This document shows positions 33,807 to 42,093 of a stretch of DNA of 64,000 nt, piece by piece. The notes under the pieces were generated by a model. The model saw only the letters and a program-made list of their open reading frames with translations. It did not search any database and had not been told where the DNA came from. This DNA is from Gottfriedia luciferensis (GTDB taxonomy: Bacteria; Bacillota; Bacilli; Bacillales; Bacillaceae_G). Each line of letters opens with the position of its first letter. Within the stretch, counting starts at the first letter, position 1. The translations under genes were made by a program, and so were the position numbers. The stretch is from the NCBI RefSeq assembly GCF_001712755.1, contig NZ_MDKC01000001.1, positions 310,001-374,000 on the forward strand, in the 5' to 3' direction.

Positions 33807-34634
33807 CTATTTCATTGGTTGTAAAGCCTTATATCGATCGACTGCTTTTTCATCTGCAGTTTTTGACATTTTGTAATGATAGATTGCATCTTCCCAGTCT
33901 CCATACATCGGATTTGGTAATTGGATATACTTTATACCTAGGTCCTTTGCAATTTTATCGACATTATCTTTTCGAGTTTTCAAATCCGCTTTATAAAAGA
34001 TATCTGATAAATCGTTTGTATTATCGCCTACTAACATAACAATTTCATGGGTTTTTGCAATCTCTGCTTGTCTCGGACCTTTTTGAGCAGTATTTGTTTT
34101 TAAAAATAAATGTTTTGAGTCAACATTTGGTAATCCATGTAAATTCAAATTTTTTATTGTGTCATCTCGTGTTTTTTCAGGACGATTTGTAAGATAAAAA
34201 ACATCTACATTCATTTTTTTCGCTGCGAGCAGGAAATCTTTTGCACCAGGGATTAATTCAGCTTTTGCCATATGGATCCATTCATCCCAGCCTTGTGGGT
34301 AGGAAGTATTATTTTTAATGGACCAAGCAGTATCTGGGGAATTATCAAGGATTGTTTCATCAATGTCTAAAACAACTGCGGCTGGTTTTGCGTTTTTATT
34401 TAATTTATCACTTGCTTTCTTTTTAATCATTGTTTCTGCAAGCTCTTCTTTTGCCTGATTATAAATTTGAATTTGCAAAGCCTTGTTTTCCGCAGAGGAT
34501 TGAAACCAATTAGTAGACATAACATTATGTTCTTGTGTGCTTCTTGCCAATTCAGCTTTACTAAAACCAATGCCAGCCAATGAACCAAATGCAAATGCAA
34601 ATAAGATAGAGAGGATAATAACAATTTTTTTCAT
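33807..34634 (-). CDS. HAD superfamily acid phosphatase (class C, e(P4)-like)
   Basis: A 275-residue exported phosphatase. The N-terminal hydrophobic segment (about 4-24) is a signal peptide or membrane anchor without a lipobox Cys. The HAD nucleophile motif is VVLDIDET (Asp90, Asp92); motif II lies in VFYLTNRPE and the acidic motif IV in GDNTNDLSD. Class C enzymes remove phosphate from nucleotides or other monophosphates outside the cell. GAAAGGA precedes the ATG on the minus strand. Confidence 0.87.
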   Translation of the reverse strand: MKKIVIILSILFAFAFGSLAGIGFSKAELARSTQEHNVMSTNWFQSSAENKALQIQIYNQAKEELAETMIKKKASDKLNKNAKPAAVVLDIDETILDNSPDTAWSIKNNTSYPQGWDEWIHMAKAELIPGAKDFLLAAKKMNVDVFYLTNRPEKTRDDTIKNLNLHGLPNVDSKHLFLKTNTAQKGPRQAEIAKTHEIVMLVGDNTNDLSDIFYKADLKTRKDNVDKIAKDLGIKYIQLPNPMYGDWEDAIYHYKMSKTADEKAVDRYKALQPMK

Positions 34635-34852
34635 AATAATTTCCTTTCATATTTATTAAATGTACTAGCTAAATAAAAATTAGGTAGTAAATATGAAAAA
34701 TTGCTTTTCAAGGTTGTTATTACCTAAAGTCTAGAAAATATTCGCCTAATATTAAAAATTTCATTTACCGTAATTTCGGAAATTTCTGAATTTAGTAAAG
34801 AAAGTGATATGATATAAGGGAATTCAATTTTAAATTTGAATGGAGGCTATCG

Positions 34853-35317
34853 ATGACTATTCATTTAGAAATCGTAACAAGAGAAAATTGGGAAGAAGCT
34901 TTAAAACTTGAAGTAGATAGAGAACAATTTAATTTTGTTCCTTCGGTTGCAGTATCTATTGCAAAAGTATATATAAAGCCAGATGGTGAAAAAGTGGAAT
35001 ATATCCCATTTGCCATTTATGATGATCAGAAAATGGTCGGATTTATTATGCATGCTTATGAAGAACATACAACAAATAGTTATTGGATAAATGGTTTTTT
35101 AGTTGATAAACAGTTTCAGGGTAAAGGTTATGGTAAATTAGCATTTGCTGAAATGATTAAATGGATTGTGAATAAATTTCAGCAATGCAATGAGATTCGC
35201 TTAACAGTTCATAAAGATAATAAATTAGCTATGAATTTATATAAGCAATCCGGATTTAATCCGACTGGTGACTACTTTGGAGAAGAAGCAGTTTGGTATT
35301 ACATTGTTCAGAGATAA
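34853..35317 (+). CDS. GNAT acetyltransferase, spermine/spermidine-type (BltD/PaiA-like)
   Basis: A 154-residue GNAT with strong resemblance to BltD-type polyamine acetyltransferases: REQFNFVPSVAVSIAKVYI, the CoA loop FQGKGYGKLAF and LYKQSGFNPTGDYFGEEAVW at the end. Such enzymes acetylate spermidine or spermine for export or detoxification. GGAGG precedes the ATG. It is followed 90 bp later by a hydrolase gene. Confidence 0.83.
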   Translation: MTIHLEIVTRENWEEALKLEVDREQFNFVPSVAVSIAKVYIKPDGEKVEYIPFAIYDDQKMVGFIMHAYEEHTTNSYWINGFLVDKQFQGKGYGKLAFAEMIKWIVNKFQQCNEIRLTVHKDNKLAMNLYKQSGFNPTGDYFGEEAVWYYIVQR

Positions 35318-35407
35318 CTGAATTTTACGTATGATTAATTTTGAATAATATGTGAACAATTTTTTAAATGATAGGAATTAGTAGCTATTTTCAAGAAATA
35401 GTAGGGT

Positions 35408-36292
35408 ATGTCAAAAAGTAGGGATTTTCACGTTATGGAGAAATGGGAACGAAGACTAATTAATACGAAACGAGGTACATTTGAAGTATTTTGCAAAGGT
35501 GAGGGAGAGCCTTTATGTGTCACACATAATTACTCTGAATTCAATGATATTGGAGATTATTTTGCAAATTCATTTACAAAATTATTTAAAGTATTTTTAA
35601 TAAATTTAAGAGAAACGGGTAATTCTGAAAAAGCACATTTTCCTTATGAATTAAGTATGTTAGAAACGATTTTTGATTTAGAAGAAATTAGGAAAGCGTT
35701 AGGTTATTCGTCCTGGAGTTTTGCTGGACATTCTACCGGTGGAATGCTTGGAATTATTTATGGGATCTATTTTTCAAATTCTTTAAATCATAATATTATT
35801 GTTGGGGCTGCAGCAAGAGACTATGCAACATTTTCAGAAAACTGTATTTATAACAGGGCTCATCCGCAATATAATAATATGCAAGAATTAATTGAAAGAC
35901 TAAAAAGTAACCAATTATCTAATGAAGAAAGAAAAGCGCTATCAATTGAGCGGACAAAGCTTTCTTTACATAAGCCTGAACGATATTATGACTATTTTAA
36001 TTTACCAATCTCTAAAAAAATGTCAGCAATTCGACTTAATTATTTTAATCGGGAATATCAAATATACGATGTAACAAAAAAGTTAGCATTAATAAGCTGT
36101 CCAACTTTAATCATTTGTGGCAAACATGATGTACAATGCCCAATCGAATATTCAGAAGAAATGGCTGAAGGAATTGAAAATTCGAAATTAGTCATTTTTA
36201 ATGAAAGTAATCATTATCCATTTTTAGAAGAGAAGGAATTATTTTTTAAGGTAGTAAAACAATTTATTAAAAAATCGACTGTAAGAAGTTGA
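35408..36292 (+). CDS. Alpha/beta hydrolase
   Basis: A 294-residue alpha/beta hydrolase. The nucleophile elbow is FAGHSTGGM, the acid Asp is in CGKHDVQCP and the His is in NESNHYPFLEE. The substrate is unknown. The start is uncertain: the ATG at 35408 has TAGGG close upstream, and an ATG at 35435 would remove nine residues. Its terminator candidate is about 190 bp downstream. Confidence 0.83.
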   Translation: MSKSRDFHVMEKWERRLINTKRGTFEVFCKGEGEPLCVTHNYSEFNDIGDYFANSFTKLFKVFLINLRETGNSEKAHFPYELSMLETIFDLEEIRKALGYSSWSFAGHSTGGMLGIIYGIYFSNSLNHNIIVGAAARDYATFSENCIYNRAHPQYNNMQELIERLKSNQLSNEERKALSIERTKLSLHKPERYYDYFNLPISKKMSAIRLNYFNREYQIYDVTKKLALISCPTLIICGKHDVQCPIEYSEEMAEGIENSKLVIFNESNHYPFLEEKELFFKVVKQFIKKSTVRS

Positions 36293-36415
36293 AAGAATGT
36301 TTAAATGAAGTCAAAATAAGTACAAATAATATATAGCAATTTAATGATTTCTTTCAACCTCATTATACCCTAGTTAAATTAAGCAAGTAGGTATAGGAAT
36401 GGGGAAGCGACAGAA

Positions 36416-36460
36416 GATTATTAACTAAATTAAGGAATACAGAAATTTTAGTTAATAATC
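36416..36460. repeat. Perfect 14-bp inverted repeat
   Basis: GATTATTAACTAAA (36416-36429) and its exact complement (36447-36460) with a 17-nt loop and no T tail. Function unknown; it may be an operator or a 3' RNA structure. Confidence 0.6.
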
Positions 36461-36481
36461 AGCCCAATCATGATTCCAAAG

Positions 36482-36510
36482 CGATTCAAATGAATCGTTT
36501 TTTATTTTTT
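36482..36510 (+). terminator. Intrinsic terminator
   Basis: CGATTC pairs with GAATCG (extended by A/T pairs), followed by a long T-rich run. Probably ends the hydrolase transcript. Confidence 0.6.
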
Positions 36511-36613
36511 TGAATTGTTAAAAAAAGGTTAATTCATGGTAAAATATTTTTAATATAAATTATTAATATTTGTATTTGAAAATAATTAACTTCATATTTA
36601 AGGAGCATACAAA

Positions 36614-36766
36614 ATGAATTTACCAATCCTTTTCGCTATTATTGCGTTAGTTCTATCATTAGTCTGTGGTTCTGGATTTAGCCCATTATTAATAACAAAT
36701 GTTTTATTAGCCTTAATCGCAGGTATATTATATGAACGAAGAGAAGAAAAACAAGTTAATGAATAA
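36614..36766 (+). CDS. Small membrane protein, 50 aa
   Basis: Begins MNLPILFAII and ends EEKQVNE: one long or two short membrane segments (about 3-18 and 25-41), then a charged tail YERREEKQ. AAGGAG lies 8 nt before the ATG, which supports it as a real gene. The family is not recognised. It ends 24 bp before the phosphatase-like gene and may be co-transcribed. Confidence 0.7.
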   Translation: MNLPILFAIIALVLSLVCGSGFSPLLITNVLLALIAGILYERREEKQVNE

Positions 36767-36790
36767 TTTACAAAAGCTGGAGGACTAAAG

Positions 36791-37414
36791 TTGTTAACCA
36801 TTTATTTAACAAGACATGGTGAAACGGTGTGGAATATCGAAAATCGATTACAAGGCTCAAAAGATTCCGAACTTACTGCTAGTGGGATTAGTGATGCTAA
36901 ATTATTAAGTGAAAAATTAGCAAAAGTGAATTTTAGAAAAATATATACTAGTTCGAGTAAACGTGCAGTAACAACTGCAAATATTTTAAAAAACAATCCC
37001 ACAATTCCAATTATTGAAGAAGATGATTTAAAAGAGATTAATTTTGGTGATTGGGAAGGGAAAACGAAACAAGAAATTAATGCGGGCTTTGAAAATGAAT
37101 TCGAATCGCTATGGAAAACACCACATTTATACGATCATAGTCCACATCAAGGTGAGAGTTTACTAGACTTAAGAGCAAGAGTAGGTAATGTTATCCAAAA
37201 TATTTTAAATTCAAATGAAGAAGGAAATATATTAATTGTTACACATGCAGTTGTATTGGCGACAATTGTAGCTCATTTAAAGCAATCACCAAATGAAAAA
37301 TTATGGGATCTACCTTATGTCCATGGAACAAGTTTAACGGTTATTAATTTTGATGAAGATAAAGAGTTGGAATTTAAAGTACTTTGCGATACAACTCATT
37401 TAGATCGTATTTAA
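36791..37414 (+). CDS. Histidine phosphatase family protein (phosphoglycerate-mutase-like)
   Basis: A 207-residue member of the RHG phosphatase family. The catalytic RHGETVWN motif is at residues 8-15, the second Arg is in the KRAVTTANIL region, the acid Glu is in INFGDWEGKT and the second His is in IVTHAVVL. The start is TTG at 36791 with GGAGG 7 nt upstream. Substrates in this family range from phosphosugars to cobalamin intermediates; none can be chosen here. Confidence 0.88.
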   Translation: MLTIYLTRHGETVWNIENRLQGSKDSELTASGISDAKLLSEKLAKVNFRKIYTSSSKRAVTTANILKNNPTIPIIEEDDLKEINFGDWEGKTKQEINAGFENEFESLWKTPHLYDHSPHQGESLLDLRARVGNVIQNILNSNEEGNILIVTHAVVLATIVAHLKQSPNEKLWDLPYVHGTSLTVINFDEDKELEFKVLCDTTHLDRI

Positions 37415-37433
37415 TGTTTTTACTAAAATATGT

Positions 37434-37470
37434 TAGCCTACCTAATTTAAAATATAGGTAGGCTATTTTA
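37434..37470. terminator. Bidirectional intrinsic terminator
   Basis: TAGCCTACCTA pairs with TAGGTAGGCTA, T-rich on the plus side. It separates two convergent genes. Confidence 0.75.
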
Positions 37471-37474
37471 ATGA

Positions 37475-37939
37475 TTAAATTGATTGGAAAGATTTTTCAT
37501 TTTTATTGAATTTGTTAACTTCTTGATCAATCACCTTAATTAATAGGATTGTAACGAATACAAAAATAACGTCTATAAAATAGATTAATAAGTTTAAATA
37601 AGTTTCCTGTAGCATAATGCCAAGCATTGCTCCCATCATACCACCCATAATTCCCGCAGTTATACCTTCTAGTACAGCCATTAATGATAATGGTTTACCT
37701 GTTAAGTATCCTATTAATATGCCTGCAGTCATTGAAATAATTGTAGGAATGGTCAAATCTGTATTCCGAAAAATAATACCAAAGATTGTACCAATTGTAA
37801 CACTTGTCATCATTGAATTCGTCATACTGATCATTTTTCCGGCTGTACAAGAAAGTTTTTCTTTTTTTCTATTTGCGATTAAGATGACATATGATGAAAG
37901 TAGTACAGTTAAGACAATGCTAGCCCATTCTAAGAACAT
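37475..37939 (-). CDS. Integral membrane protein of unknown function
   Basis: A 154-residue protein with about five membrane segments and a Gly/Met-rich centre (ITAGIMGGMMGAMLGIM). The C-terminal tail is charged. GGAGGAG precedes the ATG on the minus strand. I do not recognise the family. Gly-rich packed helices of this type appear in small channels and in uncharacterised Bacillus membrane proteins. Confidence 0.72.
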   Translation of the reverse strand: MFLEWASIVLTVLLSSYVILIANRKKEKLSCTAGKMISMTNSMMTSVTIGTIFGIIFRNTDLTIPTIISMTAGILIGYLTGKPLSLMAVLEGITAGIMGGMMGAMLGIMLQETYLNLLIYFIDVIFVFVTILLIKVIDQEVNKFNKNEKSFQSI

Positions 37940-38131
37940 TAAGTTAAACTCCTCCCTATGTAGGATTCTTAGTTGTTTGAGTTATAACGTTCAATTATAT
38001 GTTGAAAAAGCTTAATTGTATGAATGAGATTTCAATAATTTTATTTTTGCTTTTACATTTATATCACAAATTTAATTATCCGTTTTAAGTAAAGTAAGGG
38101 TGAGGATTTTATTTAAAAAGGAGTGATGTTA

Positions 38132-38512
38132 ATGAAGAAATTCTTTTACATATTCATAACTATGTTATGTATTTTACTAATTTGTTCTGGCTGTGGAAAA
38201 AAGGCTGAAATTAAATCGAGCCCTTTTTTAGATCATATTCAATTATCAATTAACGAAAAAAGATTAACAAATAAAAAACATACACATGTGTATCAAGTAA
38301 ATTTAGTAGATTCAGATGGTAAAGAAGTAGATGTAGATTCGATTAATTTTAAAATGGAAATGAAAAGTATGAATCATCATGTTGAAGCGAGTATGAAGAA
38401 AATAAATACAGGTAGATATGAAGTGAGCTTGGAACTGCCGATGGAAGGTACTTGGAGTAAACAAATTATCATAAAAGAGGGTAAAAATGAACGTAAAGTA
38501 ACATTTAAATAA
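38132..38512 (+). CDS. FixH/YtkA-like lipoprotein
   Basis: A 126-residue lipoprotein with lipobox ICSGC (Cys21 when counted from the ATG at 38132). The mature domain is of the YtkA/FixH-like type (HVYQVNLVDSDGKEVD, MKSMNHHVEASM, GRYEVSLELPMEGTWSKQI), found near copper and cytochrome oxidase functions. The ATG at 38132 is preferred because AAAAGGAG ends 8 nt before it. It is convergent with a cupredoxin gene, which supports a copper-related role. Confidence 0.82.
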   Translation: MKKFFYIFITMLCILLICSGCGKKAEIKSSPFLDHIQLSINEKRLTNKKHTHVYQVNLVDSDGKEVDVDSINFKMEMKSMNHHVEASMKKINTGRYEVSLELPMEGTWSKQIIIKEGKNERKVTFK

Positions 38513-38523
38513 GGAAGAATAAG

Positions 38524-38573
38524 AAAAAGATAGTAAATTTAGTAAACTAGACTATTTTTACTATCTTTTTTTG
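38524..38573. terminator. Bidirectional intrinsic terminator
   Basis: 14-bp stem AAAAAGATAGTAAA with TTTACTATCTTTTT, T-rich on the plus side. Confidence 0.8.
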
Positions 38574-38597
38574 AATGCCAGATTCTGTTATTAATAA

Positions 38598-39038
38598 TTA
38601 ATCCACAACAATATAACCAATCATTGGTGCTCCATCATGAGAGTGAGTATCACAAATTAATCGGTATGTACCTTCTTTTTTAAAGAATAAAGGTACTTCA
38701 GTCGTTTTACCTTTAACAACTACACCCGTGATATTTGTTCCTTCGATATGGAAACTATGTTCTTTTCCATTTATTCCATGAATTTTTAGATTTACTTTTT
38801 GGTTTTTTTCAACAACGATCGTACCTGGATCCCATCTATAAGCTTCAATTTCTGTTCCATCATCTAGCTTTGTACTGAATTCGGCTGTAATCATATCGAT
38901 GTCTATTGTTTTTACATGTTGCTGCTCTACTGCAGTCTGAACTGAATTTGGTGTTAAGTAATACCAACCACTTAATCCAATTACTACAAGGAGAAAGCAA
39001 ATTAATAACCATTTTTTCTTAATAAAAATAAAGTGCAT
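38598..39038 (-). CDS. Membrane-anchored cupredoxin
   Basis: A 146-residue protein with one N-terminal membrane helix (about 9-27) and an extracytoplasmic cupredoxin fold. The likely copper ligands are His94 (GKEHSF), Cys129, His134 and Met139, in the order C-x4-H-x4-M. GGAGG precedes the ATG on the minus strand. It may carry electrons or deliver copper to an oxidase. The neighbouring YtkA-like lipoprotein fits this theme. Confidence 0.83.
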   Translation of the reverse strand: MHFIFIKKKWLLICFLLVVIGLSGWYYLTPNSVQTAVEQQHVKTIDIDMITAEFSTKLDDGTEIEAYRWDPGTIVVEKNQKVNLKIHGINGKEHSFHIEGTNITGVVVKGKTTEVPLFFKKEGTYRLICDTHSHDGAPMIGYIVVD

Positions 39039-39239
39039 AAGACACCTCCAAAATTAATTTCATATTATAAAATATGCTTATCCTATTAATAACTTGTCTA
39101 CTAATTCTACATTCATAATTTACATAATTATTTCTATTTTTCATAATGTATAGAAGGGATTCATTACTAAATTTGGATTATTCAAGAATGGTAATCTACT
39201 ATATAATGGAAATATAGTAATTTTTTTGGAGGGGATTTG

Positions 39240-39995
39240 ATGTTTAAAAAAGTACTAGCTAGACTAGGAATTGGAGCAGCTTCGGTAAATACAATTATTC
39301 ATACAAGAGATTTATTTCCAGGAAAAAATGTTGAAGGTGTAGTTGAAGTTAAGGGTGGTTCAGTTGCACAAGAAATTAATCATATTGGGCTTAAGTTAAA
39401 ATCATATGCTAAAAAGAAAAGTGGAGACGATGAGGTAAACGTTAAAATTCAATTGCATGAAGAACGTGTATCTGGAAAAATGAAAATTGAAGCGAATGAA
39501 GAAAAAGTAATTCCTTTTTCGTTCCAATTGCCATTTTACACACCGATTACAATAAGGCATGGCCAGGTTTGGATTGAAACTGATTTAGATATCGATTTAA
39601 GTATTGACCCAACAGATACTGATTTCTTAAAGGTTCTTGCACATGAAGAATTAGCAAACTTTGTAGAAGCATTTAAAATTCTTGGCTTCCGTTTACGTCA
39701 GGTCGAGGTGGAGTCTCAAAAAGGTCGATTCTATCAAGAGTGGGAGTTTGTTCCTAACTCTAAAAGAGAATGGCGATTTGATGAAATTGAATGTATGATC
39801 GAACCGAATAAAGATGGACTGTTTATGATGATAGCAGTAGATAAAGCTGGTTCATATCGTGGTTTAACAGGCTTACTACAAGAGTCATTCGGGTTAGATG
39901 AAAAGAAAACATCTCTTAGTTTTAAAAATGAGCAACTTAAAGATGTACAATCAGTTGCAAATTCGGTTAGGGCGTTTTTACAACAATATAATTGA
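39240..39995 (+). CDS. spo0M: Sporulation-control protein Spo0M
   Basis: A 251-residue arrestin-like protein matching Spo0M: MFKKVLARLGIGAASVNTIIHTRDLFPGKNV, the beta-rich IPFSFQLPFYTPITIRHGQVWIETDLDID, and the C-terminal YRGLTGLLQESFGLDE. In B. subtilis Spo0M influences early sporulation and envelope or cytoskeletal functions. The ATG at 39240 follows GGAGGGG at the proper spacing; the TTG at 39237 is less suitable. It is monocistronic. Confidence 0.92.
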   Translation: MFKKVLARLGIGAASVNTIIHTRDLFPGKNVEGVVEVKGGSVAQEINHIGLKLKSYAKKKSGDDEVNVKIQLHEERVSGKMKIEANEEKVIPFSFQLPFYTPITIRHGQVWIETDLDIDLSIDPTDTDFLKVLAHEELANFVEAFKILGFRLRQVEVESQKGRFYQEWEFVPNSKREWRFDEIECMIEPNKDGLFMMIAVDKAGSYRGLTGLLQESFGLDEKKTSLSFKNEQLKDVQSVANSVRAFLQQYN

Positions 39996-40174
39996 TAAAA
40001 AAGTAAAATAGAGTTTTTGTCTCTTGCTTTTAAATTTTTACATTATCATAAATTCTCATTCTTTAGACTGAATTTAAATGGAATTTTTAATAAAAACTAT
40101 CCGTAAAAGAATTTATAGAATACATTAGTATTTATTAGAAAAAATTAACATTTTTATGTTGAAAAGGAGATTTT

Positions 40175-40471
40175 ATGAAGTCTAACGTTAAAAATATGAA
40201 ATGGATTTCAGGTGGTTTTGAAGCATTACTCGGGATACCTGTTTTAGGTGGCTGGATCGTTTTTGGTTTTGGTTATACGCCATTATTTATAGCTTTAATC
40301 CTCCACATTATTACACTCGTTTTAGCGAAAAAGGCTGGCGTCTCTGCGATTGGAAATATTTTTGGGATCATAACTTCTTGTCTTGCATGGATTCCGATAT
40401 TAGGTATGATTTTGCATATTCTATCAGCCATTTTTATTTTAATTGGTGCAGCGACTCAACGTTCAAAATAG
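40175..40471 (+). CDS. Small membrane protein, 98 aa
   Basis: Three membrane segments (about 20-32, 35-52, 62-92) rich in Gly and Ile, ending ATQRSK. AAAAGGAG precedes the ATG. The family is not recognised by name, although similar short proteins occur in many bacilli. A clear terminator follows. Confidence 0.72.
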   Translation: MKSNVKNMKWISGGFEALLGIPVLGGWIVFGFGYTPLFIALILHIITLVLAKKAGVSAIGNIFGIITSCLAWIPILGMILHILSAIFILIGAATQRSK

Positions 40472-40510
40472 AGTGATTTATAAGTAATATATAATTGGTA
40501 ACTAAGAACA

Positions 40511-40535
40511 AGACTAACGTCAGGTTAGTCTTTCA
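40511..40535 (+). terminator. Intrinsic terminator
   Basis: AGACTAAC pairs with GTTAGTCT, then TT and a T-rich tail. Confidence 0.65.
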
Positions 40536-40560
40536 TTATTTTTAAGAAAGAGTGATAAAG

Positions 40561-40854
40561 TTGGTCTTTTTCTTAATCAGTGGTTTTTTCATTCTTCTTA
40601 TTCTAGGAATCGTTTTAATAATAAAGGGTTTTTTAGTAAAAGGACTAATATTGATTAGTATAAGTATCGTTTTTGGAATTATTATGATTATTTACTATGA
40701 ACGGAGAAGACAGAATAGGAGATTCGATTGGTGTGATTGCGGTGATTTTGGTTATATACCAGATTGTGACTTGCCTGATTGTCATCATCACATGCCTGAT
40801 TGCACACCGGATTGTGCACCTGATTGTGATTGTAGCCCAGATTGTCCAAGCTAA
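40561..40854 (+). CDS. Membrane protein with Cys/Asp/Pro-rich metal-binding-like tail
   Basis: A 97-residue protein: two hydrophobic helices (about 2-22 and 27-46), a basic stretch ERRRQNRR, then a tail with nine Cys in repeated PDC units around a HHH cluster (DCHHHMPDC). The TTG at 40561 is preferred over the GTG at 40552 because AAAGAGTG lies just upstream. The tail looks suited to binding Zn, Ni or Cu, or to cross-linking. I do not know a named family. The DUF2085 gene follows after 14 bp. Confidence 0.68.
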   Translation: MVFFLISGFFILLILGIVLIIKGFLVKGLILISISIVFGIIMIIYYERRRQNRRFDWCDCGDFGYIPDCDLPDCHHHMPDCTPDCAPDCDCSPDCPS

Positions 40855-40868
40855 TAGGGGGATTATTT

Positions 40869-41192
40869 TTGATTTTGAATTGGATACCATGTCATCGTAA
40901 AAAAGAAAGGTCATTTCATATAGGCTCTTATACTTTTCCACTTTGTGCAAGGTGTACTGCCATACTTCTAGGTTATTTGTTTCTTCCTTTTCTATTTATG
41001 ATTTCTTCCTTTATACTTTGGTGGTACATTCCTATTTTAATGACTCCGTTATTGATTGATGGGTATACACAGAAATGGAAATGGAGAGAAAGTAATAATT
41101 CCTTACGTTTCATAACAGGATTCTTATTTGGAATTGCTCAAACAATGTTGATTGTAAGGTCTGTTTTATTTTTGATAAAAATTCTTATATAA
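40869..41192 (+). CDS. DUF2085 family membrane protein
   Basis: A 107-residue membrane protein with the DUF2085 signature: PCHRKKERSF near the start, then FPLCARCTAILLGY, giving a Cys-His...Cys-x2-Cys set that may bind metal, and two to three membrane helices. A TTG at 40869 is preferred because AGGGGG lies 7 nt upstream and it avoids overlap with the preceding gene; a TTG at 40842 is also in frame. Function unknown. It is probably co-transcribed with the Cys-rich protein upstream. Confidence 0.8.
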   Translation: MILNWIPCHRKKERSFHIGSYTFPLCARCTAILLGYLFLPFLFMISSFILWWYIPILMTPLLIDGYTQKWKWRESNNSLRFITGFLFGIAQTMLIVRSVLFLIKILI

Positions 41193-41273
41193 CTTCTTTA
41201 TCAAGCTAATGAATTTTTTTCTACCTGATTGGTTAAAGTAACATTTAGATTCTTTACTAAGGAGGATTAAAAA

Positions 41274-41405
41274 ATGGAAGATACACATGAATTTGTCGAA
41301 AAATTACATGAAAAACAAAGAAAAGACCAAAAAAATAAAGAACACCAAGGTAATGGAACACCAAATGAAAAATTACCTACTAAGCAACATGGAACAAATA
41401 AATAA
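41274..41405 (+). CDS. DUF4023 family small protein
   Basis: A 43-residue, highly charged protein (MEDTHEFVEKLHEKQ...KLPTKQHGTNK) matching the small DUF4023 family of bacilli as I remember it. AAGGAGG lies 6 nt before the ATG and a terminator follows, both supporting expression. Function unknown; no membrane or secretion signal. Confidence 0.8.
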   Translation: MEDTHEFVEKLHEKQRKDQKNKEHQGNGTPNEKLPTKQHGTNK

Positions 41406-41415
41406 TAAATGTTTT

Positions 41416-41450
41416 ACTAGCCGTGGTAATTAACATGGCTAGTTTTATTT
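41416..41450 (+). terminator. Intrinsic terminator after DUF4023 gene
   Basis: ACTAGCCGTG pairs with CATGGCTAGT, followed by TTTATTTTG. Confidence 0.7.
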
Positions 41451-41461
41451 TGTTAAAAGAA

Positions 41462-41485
41462 AGGAAGACATCTAAATGTCTTCCT
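41462..41485 (-). terminator. Intrinsic terminator after YpzG-like gene (minus strand)
   Basis: Perfect 10-bp stem AGGAAGACAT with ATGTCTTCCT; on the minus strand a T-rich stretch follows. Confidence 0.65.
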
Positions 41486-41504
41486 ACTCCTTAATTATCC
41501 TTTT

Positions 41505-41657
41505 TTACCATCTATGTGCCTTAGCGTTGCTTCTTAAAATGATCGTGTTCTGAGACTCCATAGTATGTCCATTGACTTGTGATTTAGCATGTTTAGGTCT
41601 AGTCCAATTGTGGTAAAATTTCTGAGAATGAGGATCTAAATGATTTTTTAATGTCAT
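41505..41657 (-). CDS. YpzG-like small protein
   Basis: A 50-residue protein with PKHAKSQVNGHTMESQNTIIL, the pattern I associate with the YpzG family of Bacillaceae. The start is the ATG at 41657, preceded by AGAGGTG on the minus strand; an upstream in-frame ATG at 41702 has no site. Function is unknown; small basic proteins of this kind are often spore-associated. Confidence 0.72.
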   Translation of the reverse strand: MTLKNHLDPHSQKFYHNWTRPKHAKSQVNGHTMESQNTIILRSNAKAHRW

Positions 41658-41693
41658 GTTTGATTCACCTCTAAGATAATTTAGGATATCTTT

Positions 41694-41711
41694 GATATTC
41701 AATTGAATATC
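41694..41711. promoter_or_regulatory. 18-bp perfect palindrome upstream of the YpzG-like gene
   Basis: GATATTCAATTGAATATC is its own complement and lies 37 bp before the start of the minus-strand gene, a position suited to an operator. AT-rich palindromes also arise by chance. Confidence 0.4.
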
Positions 41712-42093
41712 GTTGTTAGTATTTGAAAATTAGTTGAAAAAGATACTATTTTAAAACACTAAAATTATTTAGATCTAATTTAAGATGAGATATTGAAATT
41801 AAGAATATAAATTAACTTCATATTTTTAGGTGAAAATAGAATTTCATTTAAGAAAATTGTTAAATCTAAAATTTAATGGTAATTAATGAGCGTTTTAATT
41901 GATTATCCATCGTATCGTTTATTATTATTTTAAGTAATAGAAAAAAACATTTTGTTAAGTTGCTGAAAGATGAAGGCAATTTTCAATTAGAATTAAACAC
42001 TAATGTATTAACTAAAACAATGATGTATTTTCAAAGAGGAGATTATTTAAATTTAGAAATATTTTTTTCAATTTATTCAAAGGGGAAACCGGG
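41712..42093. other. Gene-free AT-rich stretch
   Basis: A plus-strand frame from about 41925 to beyond 42070 is open and reads plausibly (KHFVKLLKDEG...), but it has no start codon with a ribosome binding site, so it may be a decayed gene fragment or chance. Confidence 0.35.

Noticed and set aside
36598-37002. Minus-strand frames over the small membrane protein and the histidine phosphatase genes
   Set aside because: They oppose genes with clear ribosome binding sites and, for the phosphatase, catalytic motifs.
41925-42093. A coding remnant upstream of the DUF4931 gene
   Set aside because: About 55 codons are open and look protein-like, but there is no start codon with a binding site and no family is recognisable; it may be chance.
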